Below are positions 24,916 to 34,695 of a stretch of DNA of 64,000 nucleotides, in pieces (within the stretch, counting starts at the first letter, position 1; each line of letters opens with the position of its first letter). The DNA is from Bacteroidia bacterium (GTDB lineage: Bacteria > Bacteroidota > Bacteroidia > Bacteroidales > Azobacteroidaceae). The stretch is taken from assembly GCA_025996865.1 (NCBI GenBank), contig BNTV01000009.1:12307-76306 (forward strand), given 5' to 3'. The position numbers and the translations under genes were made by a program. A model generated the notes under the pieces. It did no database searches. It had not been told where the DNA came from and was given only the letters and a program-made list of their open reading frames with translations.

Positions 24916-25935
24916 ATGAATTGGAGTAAAACGAAAATACAATTAGACAATGGACAATCTATTGATGCACAAGCTCCTGCAATTATATCGGCGAGCCGTT
25001 CGACTGATATTCCTGCGTTTTATTCCGATTGGTTTTTTCAACGCTTAAAGGCAGGGTATGTTAAATGGAAAAATCCATTTAACGGTGTTCCTTTGTATGT
25101 TTCATTCAAAAATACGCGATTGATTGTTTTTTGGTCGAAAAATCACAAGCCGCTTATCAAGCACTTGGACTATTTGGACGAAAAGAATATAAACTATTAT
25201 TTTCAATTTACGCTAAATGACTATGATGCTGAAAAATTTGAACCAAGAGTTCCGAATGTTCAGGCAAGAATTGAAACATTTATTGAATTAGCAGAAAAAG
25301 TTGGTAAAGAAAAAGTGATTTGGCGTTTTGACCCGTTAATATTAACCGATAAAATCGGCGTGGAAGAATTATTGCGAAAGGTTGAAAATATCGGCAATCA
25401 ACTAAAAAATCATACAGACAAGTTGGTATTCAGTTTTGCCGACATTAAAATATATAAGAAAGTACAAAATAATTTGCGAAACAATTCTATTCCTTATCAG
25501 GAATTTAACGAGAGAACGATGAACGAATTTGCCGCAGGATTACAACGATTGAATGAAAATTGGCATTTTGAACTTGCCACTTGTGCCGAACAAATTCCTT
25601 TGGAAAAGTACGGAATCGCTCATAATAAATGCGTTGATGATGATTTGATGATAAGGCTATTTTCTCACGACAAAATTCTGATGGATTTTTTGGGAGTAAA
25701 AATAACGCCTCCTAACATTTTCAATCAGAATGGAAATATTGAGAAAAAGCGAAACAATAAAGACAGCGGACAACGTGAATTTTGTGGTTGCGCTTTTAGT
25801 AAGGACATAGGCGAGTATAATACTTGTCCGCATTTGTGTGAATATTGTTATGCCAATGTATCAAAAGATATAGCGCTTAGAAATTGGGGATTACATAAGC
25901 AAAATCCTAATAATGAAATGATAAAAGGAGAATAA
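24916..25935 (+). CDS. DUF1848 family iron-sulfur (radical-SAM-like) protein
   Basis: 339-residue DUF1848 protein. The N-terminus has IISASRSTDIPAFYSDWFF and KNPFNGVPLYVSF, the family signature. The C-terminus has CGCAFSKDIGEYNTCPHLCE followed by YCYAN, a dense cysteine motif expected to bind an iron-sulfur cluster. The family is related to spore-photoproduct-lyase-like radical SAM enzymes, but its reaction is not established. It is the first gene of a tightly packed four-gene operon (2 nt to the next), presumably acting on nucleic acid with the helicase and methyltransferase encoded downstream; that role is inference. Confidence 0.85.
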   Translation: MNWSKTKIQLDNGQSIDAQAPAIISASRSTDIPAFYSDWFFQRLKAGYVKWKNPFNGVPLYVSFKNTRLIVFWSKNHKPLIKHLDYLDEKNINYYFQFTLNDYDAEKFEPRVPNVQARIETFIELAEKVGKEKVIWRFDPLILTDKIGVEELLRKVENIGNQLKNHTDKLVFSFADIKIYKKVQNNLRNNSIPYQEFNERTMNEFAAGLQRLNENWHFELATCAEQIPLEKYGIAHNKCVDDDLMIRLFSHDKILMDFLGVKITPPNIFNQNGNIEKKRNNKDSGQREFCGCAFSKDIGEYNTCPHLCEYCYANVSKDIALRNWGLHKQNPNNEMIKGE

Positions 25936-25937
25936 TT

Positions 25938-27209
25938 ATGGCAGAATATCATTTTAATTTACCACCTATTACGCAATTGACGATTCCGCAACAAGCGGCA
26001 TTGTATGAAACAAAGCAAATCGCTTTATCTGGTGGACCCGGAACTGGCAAAAGTGTGGTTTCACTTTGGCGACATATTTCAAATTTGAGAAAAAAGCAAA
26101 AAAGTTTACTTCTTACTTATGCAACAACGTTGAAAATGTATTTCAGAAACGCCTGTTTGGCAGAAGCGAAAAAAACGGATATTGATGACGAAACAAGAAA
26201 ATCATTTAAGAATGCTGCAGATACTGTAAATTCTTCGCTCAAAGGGAAACCAAAAACAGCAATTATTGTACAAGAGATTATAGTTGATGAGGCTCAAGAT
26301 TTGCCAATAAATTATTATGAATATATCAAACGAATAGCGAAAGTGTCTTATGGAGCGGATGATTCTCAGATTCTATATCCAGATAATTGCTCTTATCAAC
26401 GAGTCCTCAAGAAAGTTTTCCCTGATAATGTAGATTATGTACTTGATAAAAATTTCAGAAGTACACAACGGATTATGAAGTTTGCAAAAGTTGCTTTTCC
26501 TGAAGCCTATATTCCAACGTCAATCATTGAAGGGCTTTCTAATAATGTTGGAGAATTACCAGTTATGCTTATTTCTGGGAAAAACAAATGGATAGAAGAA
26601 GAACGAAAATTTGAAATATCAAATAATAAACAAGATAATGCTATACTTAGAATAATCACTCCATTAAAAACAACCACACAGAATGTTGCAATCATTGTTC
26701 CTTGGAAGAAAGATGCTATCTATTTTGAAAATGTGATAAAAAATTCAATACCTGATTATAGTATTTATTACGAAGATGAAGATAGATTCCCGAACGGTTG
26801 TGAAGCAATAAAAAACGTTCATATTACAACTTTCAAATCATCAAAGGGATTGGAATTTGACACGGTTATTATTCCTAATTTTTATGACCTTTCAAAAATA
26901 GATGTTAATATTATTATTGAAGGTATTACCACACAAAACAAAGAAGAATTAGAAAAAGGATTATCTGAAATTTTGAATTGTCCTATTCAAATTAAAGAAA
27001 AACAGACAATCATCTATTTAAAAATAAAAACCGTACAATTTCAAAGTATAAGCGAACTTGTAAAAAAAATCAATGGACTCAAAATAAGAATAGAAATAAG
27101 TTGGAGAGATGTATATGTTGGAGTAACAAGGGCACGTAGTAATCTCTATTTGATAAGTAGTTTTGATATACCTCAATTAAACACAGTAACAGATAAACAA
27201 ATATTATAA
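25938..27209 (+). CDS. compact UvrD-like superfamily 1 helicase/ATPase
   Basis: 423 residues. Walker A is SGGPGTGKSVVSLWRH near 32, Walker B VDEAQDLPINYYEY near 118, then KNFRSTQRIMKFAK (motif IV-like), TFKSSKGLEFDTVIIPNF (motif V) and VGVTRARSNLYLIS (motif VI). It is shorter than UvrD/Rep (about 700), lacking most of the 1B/2B insertions. Such compact SF1 ATPases are frequent in defence operons. It lies 2 nt after the DUF1848 gene and 1 nt before the next gene. Confidence 0.85.
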   Translation: MAEYHFNLPPITQLTIPQQAALYETKQIALSGGPGTGKSVVSLWRHISNLRKKQKSLLLTYATTLKMYFRNACLAEAKKTDIDDETRKSFKNAADTVNSSLKGKPKTAIIVQEIIVDEAQDLPINYYEYIKRIAKVSYGADDSQILYPDNCSYQRVLKKVFPDNVDYVLDKNFRSTQRIMKFAKVAFPEAYIPTSIIEGLSNNVGELPVMLISGKNKWIEEERKFEISNNKQDNAILRIITPLKTTTQNVAIIVPWKKDAIYFENVIKNSIPDYSIYYEDEDRFPNGCEAIKNVHITTFKSSKGLEFDTVIIPNFYDLSKIDVNIIIEGITTQNKEELEKGLSEILNCPIQIKEKQTIIYLKIKTVQFQSISELVKKINGLKIRIEISWRDVYVGVTRARSNLYLISSFDIPQLNTVTDKQIL

Positions 27210-27210
27210 T

Positions 27211-28824
27211 ATGGAAAAGAAATATTATTTGCCAATTAGCTCAACTTCACTTGCTCATTATTTTGGTTGTGCGTGCATAAAGCCGAGCAAATATTTCATT
27301 AATAAACCGAATGATTTGCAGGATAAATTAAAAGATTTTTTATTGATAACAACTAATTTCGGTACGCAATCAACCAATTGTTGTTTGGAACTTATTTTTG
27401 CAGAACAAGAAATCTCTGAATTAATTGATATTCAAAATGGTTTTTATCTTTATGAAAAGCCGTTGCCCATTACACGAATAAAAGGAATCTTCTTTGTAGA
27501 TAGGGAACAAAAAGAACAAACTATTATCAATATTAATATGAGTACGGCATTTGTTCCGGAAAGTCTTATCAAAGTTGTCGAAAAATTTGATAATCCCTCA
27601 ATGGATAAAATAAAACAACCTTCAGACATTCATATCAATCTATTTGACAAACAAATACAAACATTTGATGGCTTTTTGGGCGGATTTGCGTTATTGCGTT
27701 ATGCAGGTGAAGACTATATGAATTATTCTGAAAATTATTTTTCCACATTAGCTGTCTATAGTTCAAAGATTAAATCTGAACTTCCAAATAATGTGCAATT
27801 GAAAAATCTTTTTGAAACCCCATTATTCAAAGAAGTAAGTCCTTTTTTGCGTAAAAAGATTGACGAAACAACTGTTGCAGAACAAGCCAACAAAGAAAAT
27901 CAAGATATAAATAAGGCAAAAGACAAATACACTCGCAAGATAGATTTAACTCAATTAGATAAAGTTACATACATATTAGCCACATTAAATACTTTTAGCG
28001 TGGGACAAGAATCAAAAGCATTAAAAATAGACGATTTGATTTTATCCAATTTTAAATCAAAAATACTGTCTGATAAACCTGATAAATCTGAAATTATTGC
28101 TTTATGTTATGGAATAAATCGAGGATATTCTGTTTTTAGTAAGTCTTATGGGAGCAAAAATATTAAGTTTAAACTTGATAGTCAGTTGGATTATTATACC
28201 ATTGAGAGTTTATATCAATTTAGTTTCTATGACAAGAAAGATAGTTTCAAATTTTCTTATTTAGATTGGTGCCCCAAATTAAAAACTGGAAAAATAAAAA
28301 AAACTGATTACCAAATTTTAGATGTTGTCGTGATTGGTAAAAAAAAAGCGAAAGTTTCTTCTCTCGAATATTTGGAGAACTTGTTACTGCAAGTTTTTCA
28401 AAAAGATAATGTCTCTCTTTTTAGGGAGTTATTGGAAAAAGTGCGAGAAATAATTTACAATGATGCCAAAGACGAGATTACAGATGATTACGAAAATCAA
28501 ATTGCTCAAAAGCAAGAAGAAATAGAAAACTTGAAAGCAAAGCAAAAGAGGTTGTTAGACGAATCTCAAAAGACTGTCCTTACAAAAGAATATAAGCAGC
28601 AAGAAGAACAGCCGATTGCAACTGTCGCAGAGCCGCAAACTCCTTATTTGCCAAAACAGGATATAAAAAAGATTGTAGAACAAATTTATGATTATCAATC
28701 AAAAACAATGAATATGTTGAAGAAAGAAGCAAAAGATAGAGGTATTTCTACAGATGGAAAAAAAGAGGATATAATTATGAATTTGCTAATAACACCAAAT
28801 AATAGGATAGATTTCAATGGATAA
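27211..28824 (+). CDS. operon protein of unknown function with C-terminal SAP-like motif
   Basis: 537 residues; the main body is not recognised. The N-terminus (KYYLPISSTSLAHYFGCACI) followed by KPSKYF resembles the start of proteins reading out a cellular ligand but has no clear family. Residues 425-470 form a coiled coil (NQIAQKQEEIENLKAKQKRL). The last 40 residues (YDYQSKTMNMLKKEAKDRGI, then STDGKKEDIIMNLL) match a SAP motif, a small DNA/RNA-binding helix-extended-helix. It overlaps the methyltransferase gene by 8 nt. It may target the helicase and methyltransferase to DNA; inference. Confidence 0.75.
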   Translation: MEKKYYLPISSTSLAHYFGCACIKPSKYFINKPNDLQDKLKDFLLITTNFGTQSTNCCLELIFAEQEISELIDIQNGFYLYEKPLPITRIKGIFFVDREQKEQTIININMSTAFVPESLIKVVEKFDNPSMDKIKQPSDIHINLFDKQIQTFDGFLGGFALLRYAGEDYMNYSENYFSTLAVYSSKIKSELPNNVQLKNLFETPLFKEVSPFLRKKIDETTVAEQANKENQDINKAKDKYTRKIDLTQLDKVTYILATLNTFSVGQESKALKIDDLILSNFKSKILSDKPDKSEIIALCYGINRGYSVFSKSYGSKNIKFKLDSQLDYYTIESLYQFSFYDKKDSFKFSYLDWCPKLKTGKIKKTDYQILDVVVIGKKKAKVSSLEYLENLLLQVFQKDNVSLFRELLEKVREIIYNDAKDEITDDYENQIAQKQEEIENLKAKQKRLLDESQKTVLTKEYKQQEEQPIATVAEPQTPYLPKQDIKKIVEQIYDYQSKTMNMLKKEAKDRGISTDGKKEDIIMNLLITPNNRIDFNG

Positions 28825-30337
28825 TATTTTTGACAAATTATTTGAAATATCTGATACTGCCGATTCGTTAGATAAGTTTATTAATGAAAATATGCAGTCG
28901 GTAAATGAGTTTTATAATTCAGACTATAGGAGTATTTTTCTTTATATAGATTCTATTGAAAGATTTATACTATTCAAGCATAGAACTATTGCTGAATTGA
29001 ATTATGAGAAGACTTACACAAAATCGTTTGTATTAATGTTGTTAGAATATTGCGAAAGATTTAATCTTATTGGTGCAACTCCTCATATTTATTCCATCCT
29101 TAATAGAAATGATATTCAAATAAATAGCCGAATGCAGGCGGCTTTATTGTTTTTATATCCGAAGCCAACTCAAAACTCTGATTTTGTTGATAGGTTTGAT
29201 TCTATTTGTGAAACGCTACAATTTGCAATAGATAATGAAGAAGATAATGACAAAAAAGCAATAGCCACCTTTCTAAACTATTATGGTATTGTTATCAATG
29301 ATACAAACTTGAAAGTTGCCGAAGAAATTAAATTAAAAATTGTTGCAGCAACCCAAAGTGGAACTTACAATTTTTTCCAAAATGAAGAACTATCAACTAT
29401 ATTAGATATAGAATTACAAGATTCAGCGGTAGCATACAAACAAATTCAAAATGTCATTGATAAAACTCTTGGCAAAGAAGCGTTTGTTGTATCTGTGTCA
29501 GATATTGAGGCGGATGAAACCGTACAAGAATTTTTAATAGAAACTGATACTGATTATTCAAGAAAATTAATGTCGGTTCCAAATAGTTTTGATTGTATTA
29601 GAGATGTTTCTGTCAAACAGTCAGATGGGAGTATCTATACTAATAGAGGCGTGAAAATTCCTGAATCAGAGAAGGAATTATTTGCTTATATGAGGCGAGT
29701 GGGAAATATGCATAAAGCCAAACTTCAAGTAGCCTTGGATAAATTATCACATACATTTCCCTCTAAAGTCAGATTGATAGATTGGGGTTGCGGACAAGGA
29801 ATTGCAAGCATGATTTTTCTTGAGAAATTTGGCAATAATATGATTGATATTATTACTCTTATCGAACCGTCTGAAATTGCACTTAAAAGAGCAGCATTGC
29901 ATTGTAAAAAATATTGCGCTGACATTCCTCTAAAAACAATTTGCAAGAAATTAGACAATTTAGAAGAAAGAGACTTCGATTTTCCTCAATTAAACATTAC
30001 AGTACACTTTTTTTCAAACATTCTTGATATTGACGACTACTCACAAAGTCATTTAATAGAATTGATAGAACAAACTCAATCAGGGAAGAATTATTTTGTA
30101 TGTGCAAGTCCTTATATTGATGCAATAAAAGCAGAAAGATTAGAGTCATTTAAAAGGCATTTTGAAAGTAAATATGATTCATTTGAACTATTGTTTGAGG
30201 CAACAAATGGCAAAGGTGATGAATTTTGGTGTTGTAATAATAGTTATAAAAATTGTACTTGTTTAGAACATCCGGAAAATGGCTGTCATAATAAATGGAC
30301 GAGAGTAATAAAAGTATTTAAAGTAATTTTGGAATAA
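28817..30337 (+). CDS. class I SAM-dependent methyltransferase with helical N-terminus
   Basis: 506 residues. The first 270 or so are mainly helical and unrecognised. A Rossmann methyltransferase fold follows with motif I VRLIDWGCGQGIAS near 318-331, an acidic LIEPSEIALKRAALH (motif II region) and NITVHFFSNILDID (motif IV region). The C-terminus is cysteine-rich (WCCNNSYKNCTCLEHPENGC) and may bind zinc. The layout recalls rRNA methyltransferases of the Rsm22 type, but that is tentative. It closes the operon that begins with the DUF1848 gene, with translational coupling by an 8-nt overlap. Confidence 0.8.
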   Translation: MDNIFDKLFEISDTADSLDKFINENMQSVNEFYNSDYRSIFLYIDSIERFILFKHRTIAELNYEKTYTKSFVLMLLEYCERFNLIGATPHIYSILNRNDIQINSRMQAALLFLYPKPTQNSDFVDRFDSICETLQFAIDNEEDNDKKAIATFLNYYGIVINDTNLKVAEEIKLKIVAATQSGTYNFFQNEELSTILDIELQDSAVAYKQIQNVIDKTLGKEAFVVSVSDIEADETVQEFLIETDTDYSRKLMSVPNSFDCIRDVSVKQSDGSIYTNRGVKIPESEKELFAYMRRVGNMHKAKLQVALDKLSHTFPSKVRLIDWGCGQGIASMIFLEKFGNNMIDIITLIEPSEIALKRAALHCKKYCADIPLKTICKKLDNLEERDFDFPQLNITVHFFSNILDIDDYSQSHLIELIEQTQSGKNYFVCASPYIDAIKAERLESFKRHFESKYDSFELLFEATNGKGDEFWCCNNSYKNCTCLEHPENGCHNKWTRVIKVFKVILE

Positions 30338-30351
30338 AAATCAGAATAATT

Positions 30352-30552
30352 ATGCCCGAACAACAAAACATAGAATACAAGTTCACACCCGAAAGCGAAA
30401 GCGCCGAATACAAGGAACGACTGACCTATTCGATTGAAAAAGAGGCGATAGCATTTCTCAACGCAAAAGCAATCCGCACCTCTCTTGCCGACTACAAAGA
30501 AGAAACTTGGATGACCAATGTGCCGCTGTATGCGATTGGTATAATCAATTAA
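30352..30552 (+). pseudogene. AlbA_2-domain protein, N-terminal remnant
   Basis: MPEQQNIEYK followed by YKERLTYSIEKEAIAFLNAK is the start of an AlbA_2/AAA_4 ATP-binding protein, which should continue with GGxIxIGI. Instead it changes to unrelated sequence (AIRTSLADYKEETWMTN) and stops at 30552. It is a truncation product like the one at 10099. A short peptide could still be made. Confidence 0.65.
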
Positions 30553-30575
30553 AAATAATTGCCATTCTAAGAATT

Positions 30576-31139
30576 ATGGAGAACAAAATGAAACAATTGA
30601 TGGTCAATTTTTTGCTGAAATTTTCCGGAAAAAGCTACTCTCGAAAATATAAAGTTATTTCCCTGGTTTTTGGCGCCTTGTTCTTTTTGGCTGTTTTGCC
30701 CGGAATTTTTATACTGATTGGACTTTTTGCAAAAAATTATTTGATGATTGAGCTTAACAAAATTATTGAATGGATTATCTCAACAACAGGAATACTGATT
30801 GGACTGTATTTTTTAATTTGGTCAACCGTAACACAATGGAAAATCGGAAAAGGAACTCCCGTCCCTAACGCTCCTACACAACATCTAATAATCATTGGCC
30901 CGTATAAATATTGTAGAAATCCGATAGAATTTGGCGCAATATTATATTATTTGGGAACAGGAACATTTATCGGCGGAATAATCACAGGAATAACAAGTTG
31001 TATATTAGGATTTACCGTAGGAAGTATTTATCATAAATTTATCGAAGAAAAAGAATTGGAGGAACGATTTGGTGAAGAATATAAAAAATATAAAGAAAAT
31101 ACGCCTTTTGTATTTCCTCGAATAAAAATAAACAAATAA
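30576..31139 (+). CDS. isoprenylcysteine-carboxyl-methyltransferase-like membrane protein
   Basis: 187-residue integral membrane protein with about four membrane segments (for example VISLVFGALFFLAVLPGIFI and IEWIISTTGILIGLYFLIW). The C-terminal region has GPYKYCRNPIEFGAILYYLG and KELEERFGEEYKKYKENTPF, the GPYxxxRNP and EExxLxxxFGxEYxxY motifs of ICMT/phospholipid-methyltransferase-like proteins. It would methylate a membrane substrate with SAM; the substrate is unknown. The ATG at 30576 is chosen (30588 is an alternative). It is surrounded by gene remnants and may be a stray passenger. Confidence 0.8.
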   Translation: MENKMKQLMVNFLLKFSGKSYSRKYKVISLVFGALFFLAVLPGIFILIGLFAKNYLMIELNKIIEWIISTTGILIGLYFLIWSTVTQWKIGKGTPVPNAPTQHLIIIGPYKYCRNPIEFGAILYYLGTGTFIGGIITGITSCILGFTVGSIYHKFIEEKELEERFGEEYKKYKENTPFVFPRIKINK

Positions 31140-31430
31140 ATTTTTATGAAGCAGTAAACAAATTTGCCGAAAATAATCTTGGGGAAATTATGATAAAAAA
31201 GTAGCTTTCAACGGATATGAACGAAAAAAACGAAATAGTACTTTATCAACCTGATAATTCCGTAAAAATTGGAAGTTCGACTTGAAAATGAAACGGTTTG
31301 GCTGACACAAGCGCAAATGGTTGTGCTTTTTGGTAGAGACAGAACCGCTATTACCAAGCATATAAACAATGTCTTCAAGGAAGGAGAACTTGATGAGAAA
31401 TATAAAATGAGTAAAGAGAGCAATAAATAG
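31140..31430 (+). pseudogene. RhuM-like virulence protein remnant
   Basis: From ATG 31217, MNEKNEIVLYQPDNSVKI, then after a one-base shift VRLENETVWLTQAQMVVLFG and ITKHINNVFKEGELDE, is the N-terminal DNA-binding part of RhuM-family proteins, which often occur in restriction loci. The frame breaks near 31280 and the gene ends after about 70 codons. The preceding 31146-31205 (NKFAENNLGEIMIKK then stop) is another scrap, source not identified. Confidence 0.7.
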
Positions 31431-31455
31431 ATATTATCAAATAAATAAACTCATT

Positions 31456-32001
31456 ATGCACAACAAAGAACACGACAGAATGATGACCGAGCTGAGCCGG
31501 TTAATTGGAAATCAAGAAAATTTGACTCAAGCAGATTTGGAAAAAATTGTAAATCAATTCAATAGTGGAAAAACTGTTCCAAAGGCACAACTAACGCCTC
31601 AACAACAAGCGGAAGATCTGGTTTACGAAGCCTACGAATTGTTTCCGGACAAAGTAGAAGAAGCATTAAAAAAAATAGAAAAAGCGCTGAAATTGAATCC
31701 GGATTGCATTGAAGCCTACGAATGTTTAGCAAATAATGCTCCTGATTTGGAAATGCACCTCGGATACCTCCGAAAAGGAATTGAGGCCGGTATGAAAATT
31801 TTCGGCGGCAAGTATCTGGAGAAAAATAGAGGTCATTTCTGGGGACTTACCGAAACTCGCCCTTTTATGCGCTGTTATAATGGCAAAAAGGGTGTGGCAA
31901 AAAACAGATGGCGCATTAGAATGGTTGACATCCGAAACAAGCAAGACACAGATAAAGAGAAAATGAAACTTTCAGACGATATGAATGGAATTATTGAATA
32001 A
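31456..32001 (+). CDS. TPR-containing protein, probably truncated
   Basis: 181 residues. An N-terminal helical stretch (MMTELSRLIGNQENLTQADL) precedes a TPR-like unit (VEEALKKIEKALKLNPDCIE followed by AYECLA) and HFWGLTETRPFMRC. The last motif normally sits midway in a longer TPR family, with further repeats. Here it is followed by about 40 basic and acidic residues that do not continue the repeat, so the 3' part has probably been replaced. Cytoplasmic; function unknown. Confidence 0.6.
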   Translation: MHNKEHDRMMTELSRLIGNQENLTQADLEKIVNQFNSGKTVPKAQLTPQQQAEDLVYEAYELFPDKVEEALKKIEKALKLNPDCIEAYECLANNAPDLEMHLGYLRKGIEAGMKIFGGKYLEKNRGHFWGLTETRPFMRCYNGKKGVAKNRWRIRMVDIRNKQDTDKEKMKLSDDMNGIIE

Positions 32002-32046
32002 ATGTGTTTTTATAGAGATTATTACGCTTAATTCCATGAAAATATG

Positions 32047-32054
32047 TAATTTTG
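32047..32054 (+). promoter_or_regulatory. -7 promoter box (TAATTTTG)
   Basis: TAATTTTG fits TAnnTTTG and ends only 4 nt before the ATG at 32059, which would give an almost leaderless transcript of the leuS fragment. Confidence 0.5.
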
Positions 32055-32058
32055 CAGC

Positions 32059-33252
32059 ATGGAAAATAAAGAAAAATCAGCAACAAACGAGTATCCTTTG
32101 GAACTCAATACCATGCCGGGTTTTGCAGGCTCATCCGCCTACTACCTGCGTTACGAAGATCCGCACAACAACGAAGCCTTGGTGGGCAAAGAGGCAAACG
32201 AATATTGGGGCAATGTCGATTTGTATGTCGGCGGAACGGAACACGCAACCGGTCACTTGATTTACAGCCGTTTCTGGAACAAATTTTTGTATGATTCGGG
32301 CATTGTGGCAAAGGATGAGCCGTTCCAAAAACTGATTAACCAGGGAATGATTCAGGGACGGAGCAATTTCGTGTACCGGATTAAAAACACCAATACTTTC
32401 GTTTCTTTCGGACTGAAAGAACAATACGACGTAACACCTATCCATGTGGACGTCAATATCATATCCAACGATGTACTGGATATTGAAAAATTCCGGAACT
32501 GGAATCCCGAATATAAAACTGCCGAATTTATCTTGGAAGACGGTAAATATGTTTGCGGATGGGCAGTTGAGAAAATGTCCAAGTCGATGTTTAATGTTGT
32601 CAATCCCGATGACATCGTAGAAAAATTCGGCGCCGATACTTTACGCCTGTACGAAATGTTTTTGGGACCGGTTGAACAATCCAAACCTTGGGATACAAAA
32701 GGAATTGACGGCGTTTCAAGATTCTTGCGCAAGTTTTGGAATCTGTTTTTCCAAGGCGACACATTCGTTGTTTCCGATGAACAACCGACCCCCGAAGAAT
32801 TGAAATCAATTCATAAATTAATCAAGAAAATCGGGCAGGATATTGAGAATTTCTCATTCAATACCTCCGTTGCCGCTTTCATGATTTGCGCCAACGAACT
32901 GACGGCTTTGCAATGCAACAAACGAGCCGTTTTACAGGATTTTATCGTGGTTTTATCCCCGTTTGCCCCACACATTGCCGAAGAATTATGGCACAAATCA
33001 GGAAACAAAACCACTGTTTGCGACGCCAAATTCCCGGAATATAACGAGGAATATCTCAAAGAAGATTCTGTGAAATATTCGGTTTCTTTTAACGGAAAAG
33101 TTCGTTTTACAATGGATTTTCCGGTGGATACGGTAAAAGAAGAAGTCGAAAAAACCGTTTTGGCCAACGAAAATTCACAAAAATGGATGGAAGGCAAAAC
33201 ACCTAAAAAGGTGATTGTCGTGCCGGGAAAGATTGTGAATATAGTGATATAG
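32059..33252 (+). pseudogene. leucyl-tRNA synthetase C-terminal fragment
   Basis: 397 codons covering only the second half of a bacterial LeuRS. After a short unrelated start ([12 protein letters not shown]) it runs [34 protein letters not shown], the KMSKS loop ([19 protein letters not shown]), then [20 protein letters not shown] and the anticodon-binding and C-terminal domains. Full-length Bacteroidota enzymes are over 900 residues. The HIGH-bearing half and the CP1 editing domain are absent, so leucylation is not possible. The reading frame is intact and has a promoter box, so a protein may be made. A complete leuS must exist elsewhere in a living cell. Confidence 0.8.
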
Positions 33253-33256
33253 GGGG

Positions 33257-33298
33257 AAAAGGTAAAGGGTAAAAAAGCTGTAGCACCCTTTACCTTTT
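33257..33298. terminator. bidirectional hairpin terminator
   Basis: Perfect 14-bp arms AAAAGGTAAAGGGT (33257-33270) and ACCCTTTACCTTTT (33285-33298) stand between the convergent leuS fragment and ychF. The run of T and A on either side lets it work in both directions. Confidence 0.75.
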
Positions 33299-33316
33299 AC
33301 CTTAAGAAGAAGATCA

Positions 33317-34420
33317 TTACACATTAAAGCGGAAATGCATAATATCGCCGTCTTGAACAACATATTCTTTACCTTCAATACTCATTTTACCGGCTTCTTT
33401 GACGGCCGCTTCCGAACCGAATCGAATGTAATCGCCGTATTTGATAACTTCGGCGCGAATGAAACCTTTTTCAAAATCGGTGTGGATAACTCCCGCACAT
33501 TGAGGCGCTTTGCTACCTTTCCGGTAAGTCCAGGCGCGAACTTCCTGCGGCCCGGCAGTCAGAAAAGTTTCCAAATTCAACAATTGATAAGCTGCTTTTA
33601 TCAAACGGTTTACGCCCGATTCTTCCAAACCGAGTTCCGACAGAAACATTTCTCTTTCCTCATACGTTTCAAATTCCGCAATTTCAGATTCGATTTTAGC
33701 GGCTACAATCAACAAATCGGCGTCTTCTTCATGAATGGATTGCCGCACTTGCTCTACATATTTATTGCCCGATACGGCAGACGCTTCGTCCACATTGCAA
33801 ACATACAAAACCGGTTTGTTCGTCAGAAGAAACAAATCATGGGCGATTTTCTCATCGTCTTTGTTGTCAAATTTTACGGTGCGGGCCGATTTTCCCTGTT
33901 CGAGCGCAGCTTTGTAACGTAAAAAAACCTCCAAAGCGATTTTCGCTTGTTTATCTCCGCCGGTTTGCGCCTGCTTTTGAACTTTATTGATTCGGGATTC
34001 AATCGTTTCAAGGTCTTTGAGTTGCAATTCGTAATCAATGATTTCCTTGTCTCTCACCGGATTAATCGAACCATCGACATGCGTCACATTTTCATCATCG
34101 AAACAACGCAAAACATGTAAAATCGCATCTGTCTCCCGGATATTGGCAAGGAATTTATTTCCAAGTCCTTCACCTTGGCTTGCACCTTTGACCAATCCTG
34201 CAATATCTACAATTTCCACCGTAGTAGGCACAATTTTCTGAGGATGAACCAGTTCCGCCAATTTATTCAACCGTTCATCGGGAACAGTAATCACACCCAC
34301 ATTCGGTTCAATGGTGCAAAAAGGAAAATTTGCCGCTTGCGCTTTCGCATTGGAAAGGCAATTGAAAAGCGTCGATTTACCGACATTGGGAAGTCCCACA
34401 ATACCACACTGTAATGACAT
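33317..34420 (-). CDS. ychF: redox-regulated ATPase YchF (Obg-like)
   Basis: 367-residue YchF, full length. The G domain has P-loop [18 protein letters not shown], switch region [20 protein letters not shown] and a [12 protein letters not shown] stretch in place of the usual NKxD, which is why YchF prefers ATP. A helical hairpin insertion follows, then the C-terminal TGS-like domain ([40 protein letters not shown]). It binds ribosomes and is a conserved housekeeping protein. It marks ancestral chromosome between island modules. Confidence 0.97.
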   Translation of the reverse strand: MSLQCGIVGLPNVGKSTLFNCLSNAKAQAANFPFCTIEPNVGVITVPDERLNKLAELVHPQKIVPTTVEIVDIAGLVKGASQGEGLGNKFLANIRETDAILHVLRCFDDENVTHVDGSINPVRDKEIIDYELQLKDLETIESRINKVQKQAQTGGDKQAKIALEVFLRYKAALEQGKSARTVKFDNKDDEKIAHDLFLLTNKPVLYVCNVDEASAVSGNKYVEQVRQSIHEEDADLLIVAAKIESEIAEFETYEEREMFLSELGLEESGVNRLIKAAYQLLNLETFLTAGPQEVRAWTYRKGSKAPQCAGVIHTDFEKGFIRAEVIKYGDYIRFGSEAAVKEAGKMSIEGKEYVVQDGDIMHFRFNV

Positions 34421-34476
34421 TATATTTTTTATAAATGTTTAGCGAGGGCAAAGGTAAGCAAATTATGGGGAACTAT

Positions 34477-34695
34477 TCACATTTTTGTTGCTTTTTCAAA
34501 ATCGAAATGGGGTCTTGGTACGAAAAATGATTCGTTCTTATCCCGCTTGATTTTCTTTTCCTTGATTAACCGCTCTTTCTCGGCACGGATTTTCTCAACA
34601 AGCACCGATGCCGGTTCGTCATTCGGGTCTTGCGGAACAAGTTTGCCACGAATGGCGAGGTCTAATATTTTTTGTCTTAACTGTTTAGTATTCAT
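34477..34695 (-). pseudogene. HsdS (type I restriction specificity) fragment
   Basis: 72 codons: NTKQLRQKILDLAIRGKLVP followed by QDPNDEPASVLVEKIRAEKE is the conserved segment of Bacteroidota HsdS subunits. It then stops after an unrelated tail. No target-recognition domain remains. The start overlaps the stop of the upstream DUF1016 remnant. Confidence 0.75.

Noticed and set aside
33335..33922. 195-codon plus-strand open frame opposite ychF
   Set aside because: It is the antisense of a well-conserved housekeeping gene and is Phe-rich in the way antisense frames usually are.
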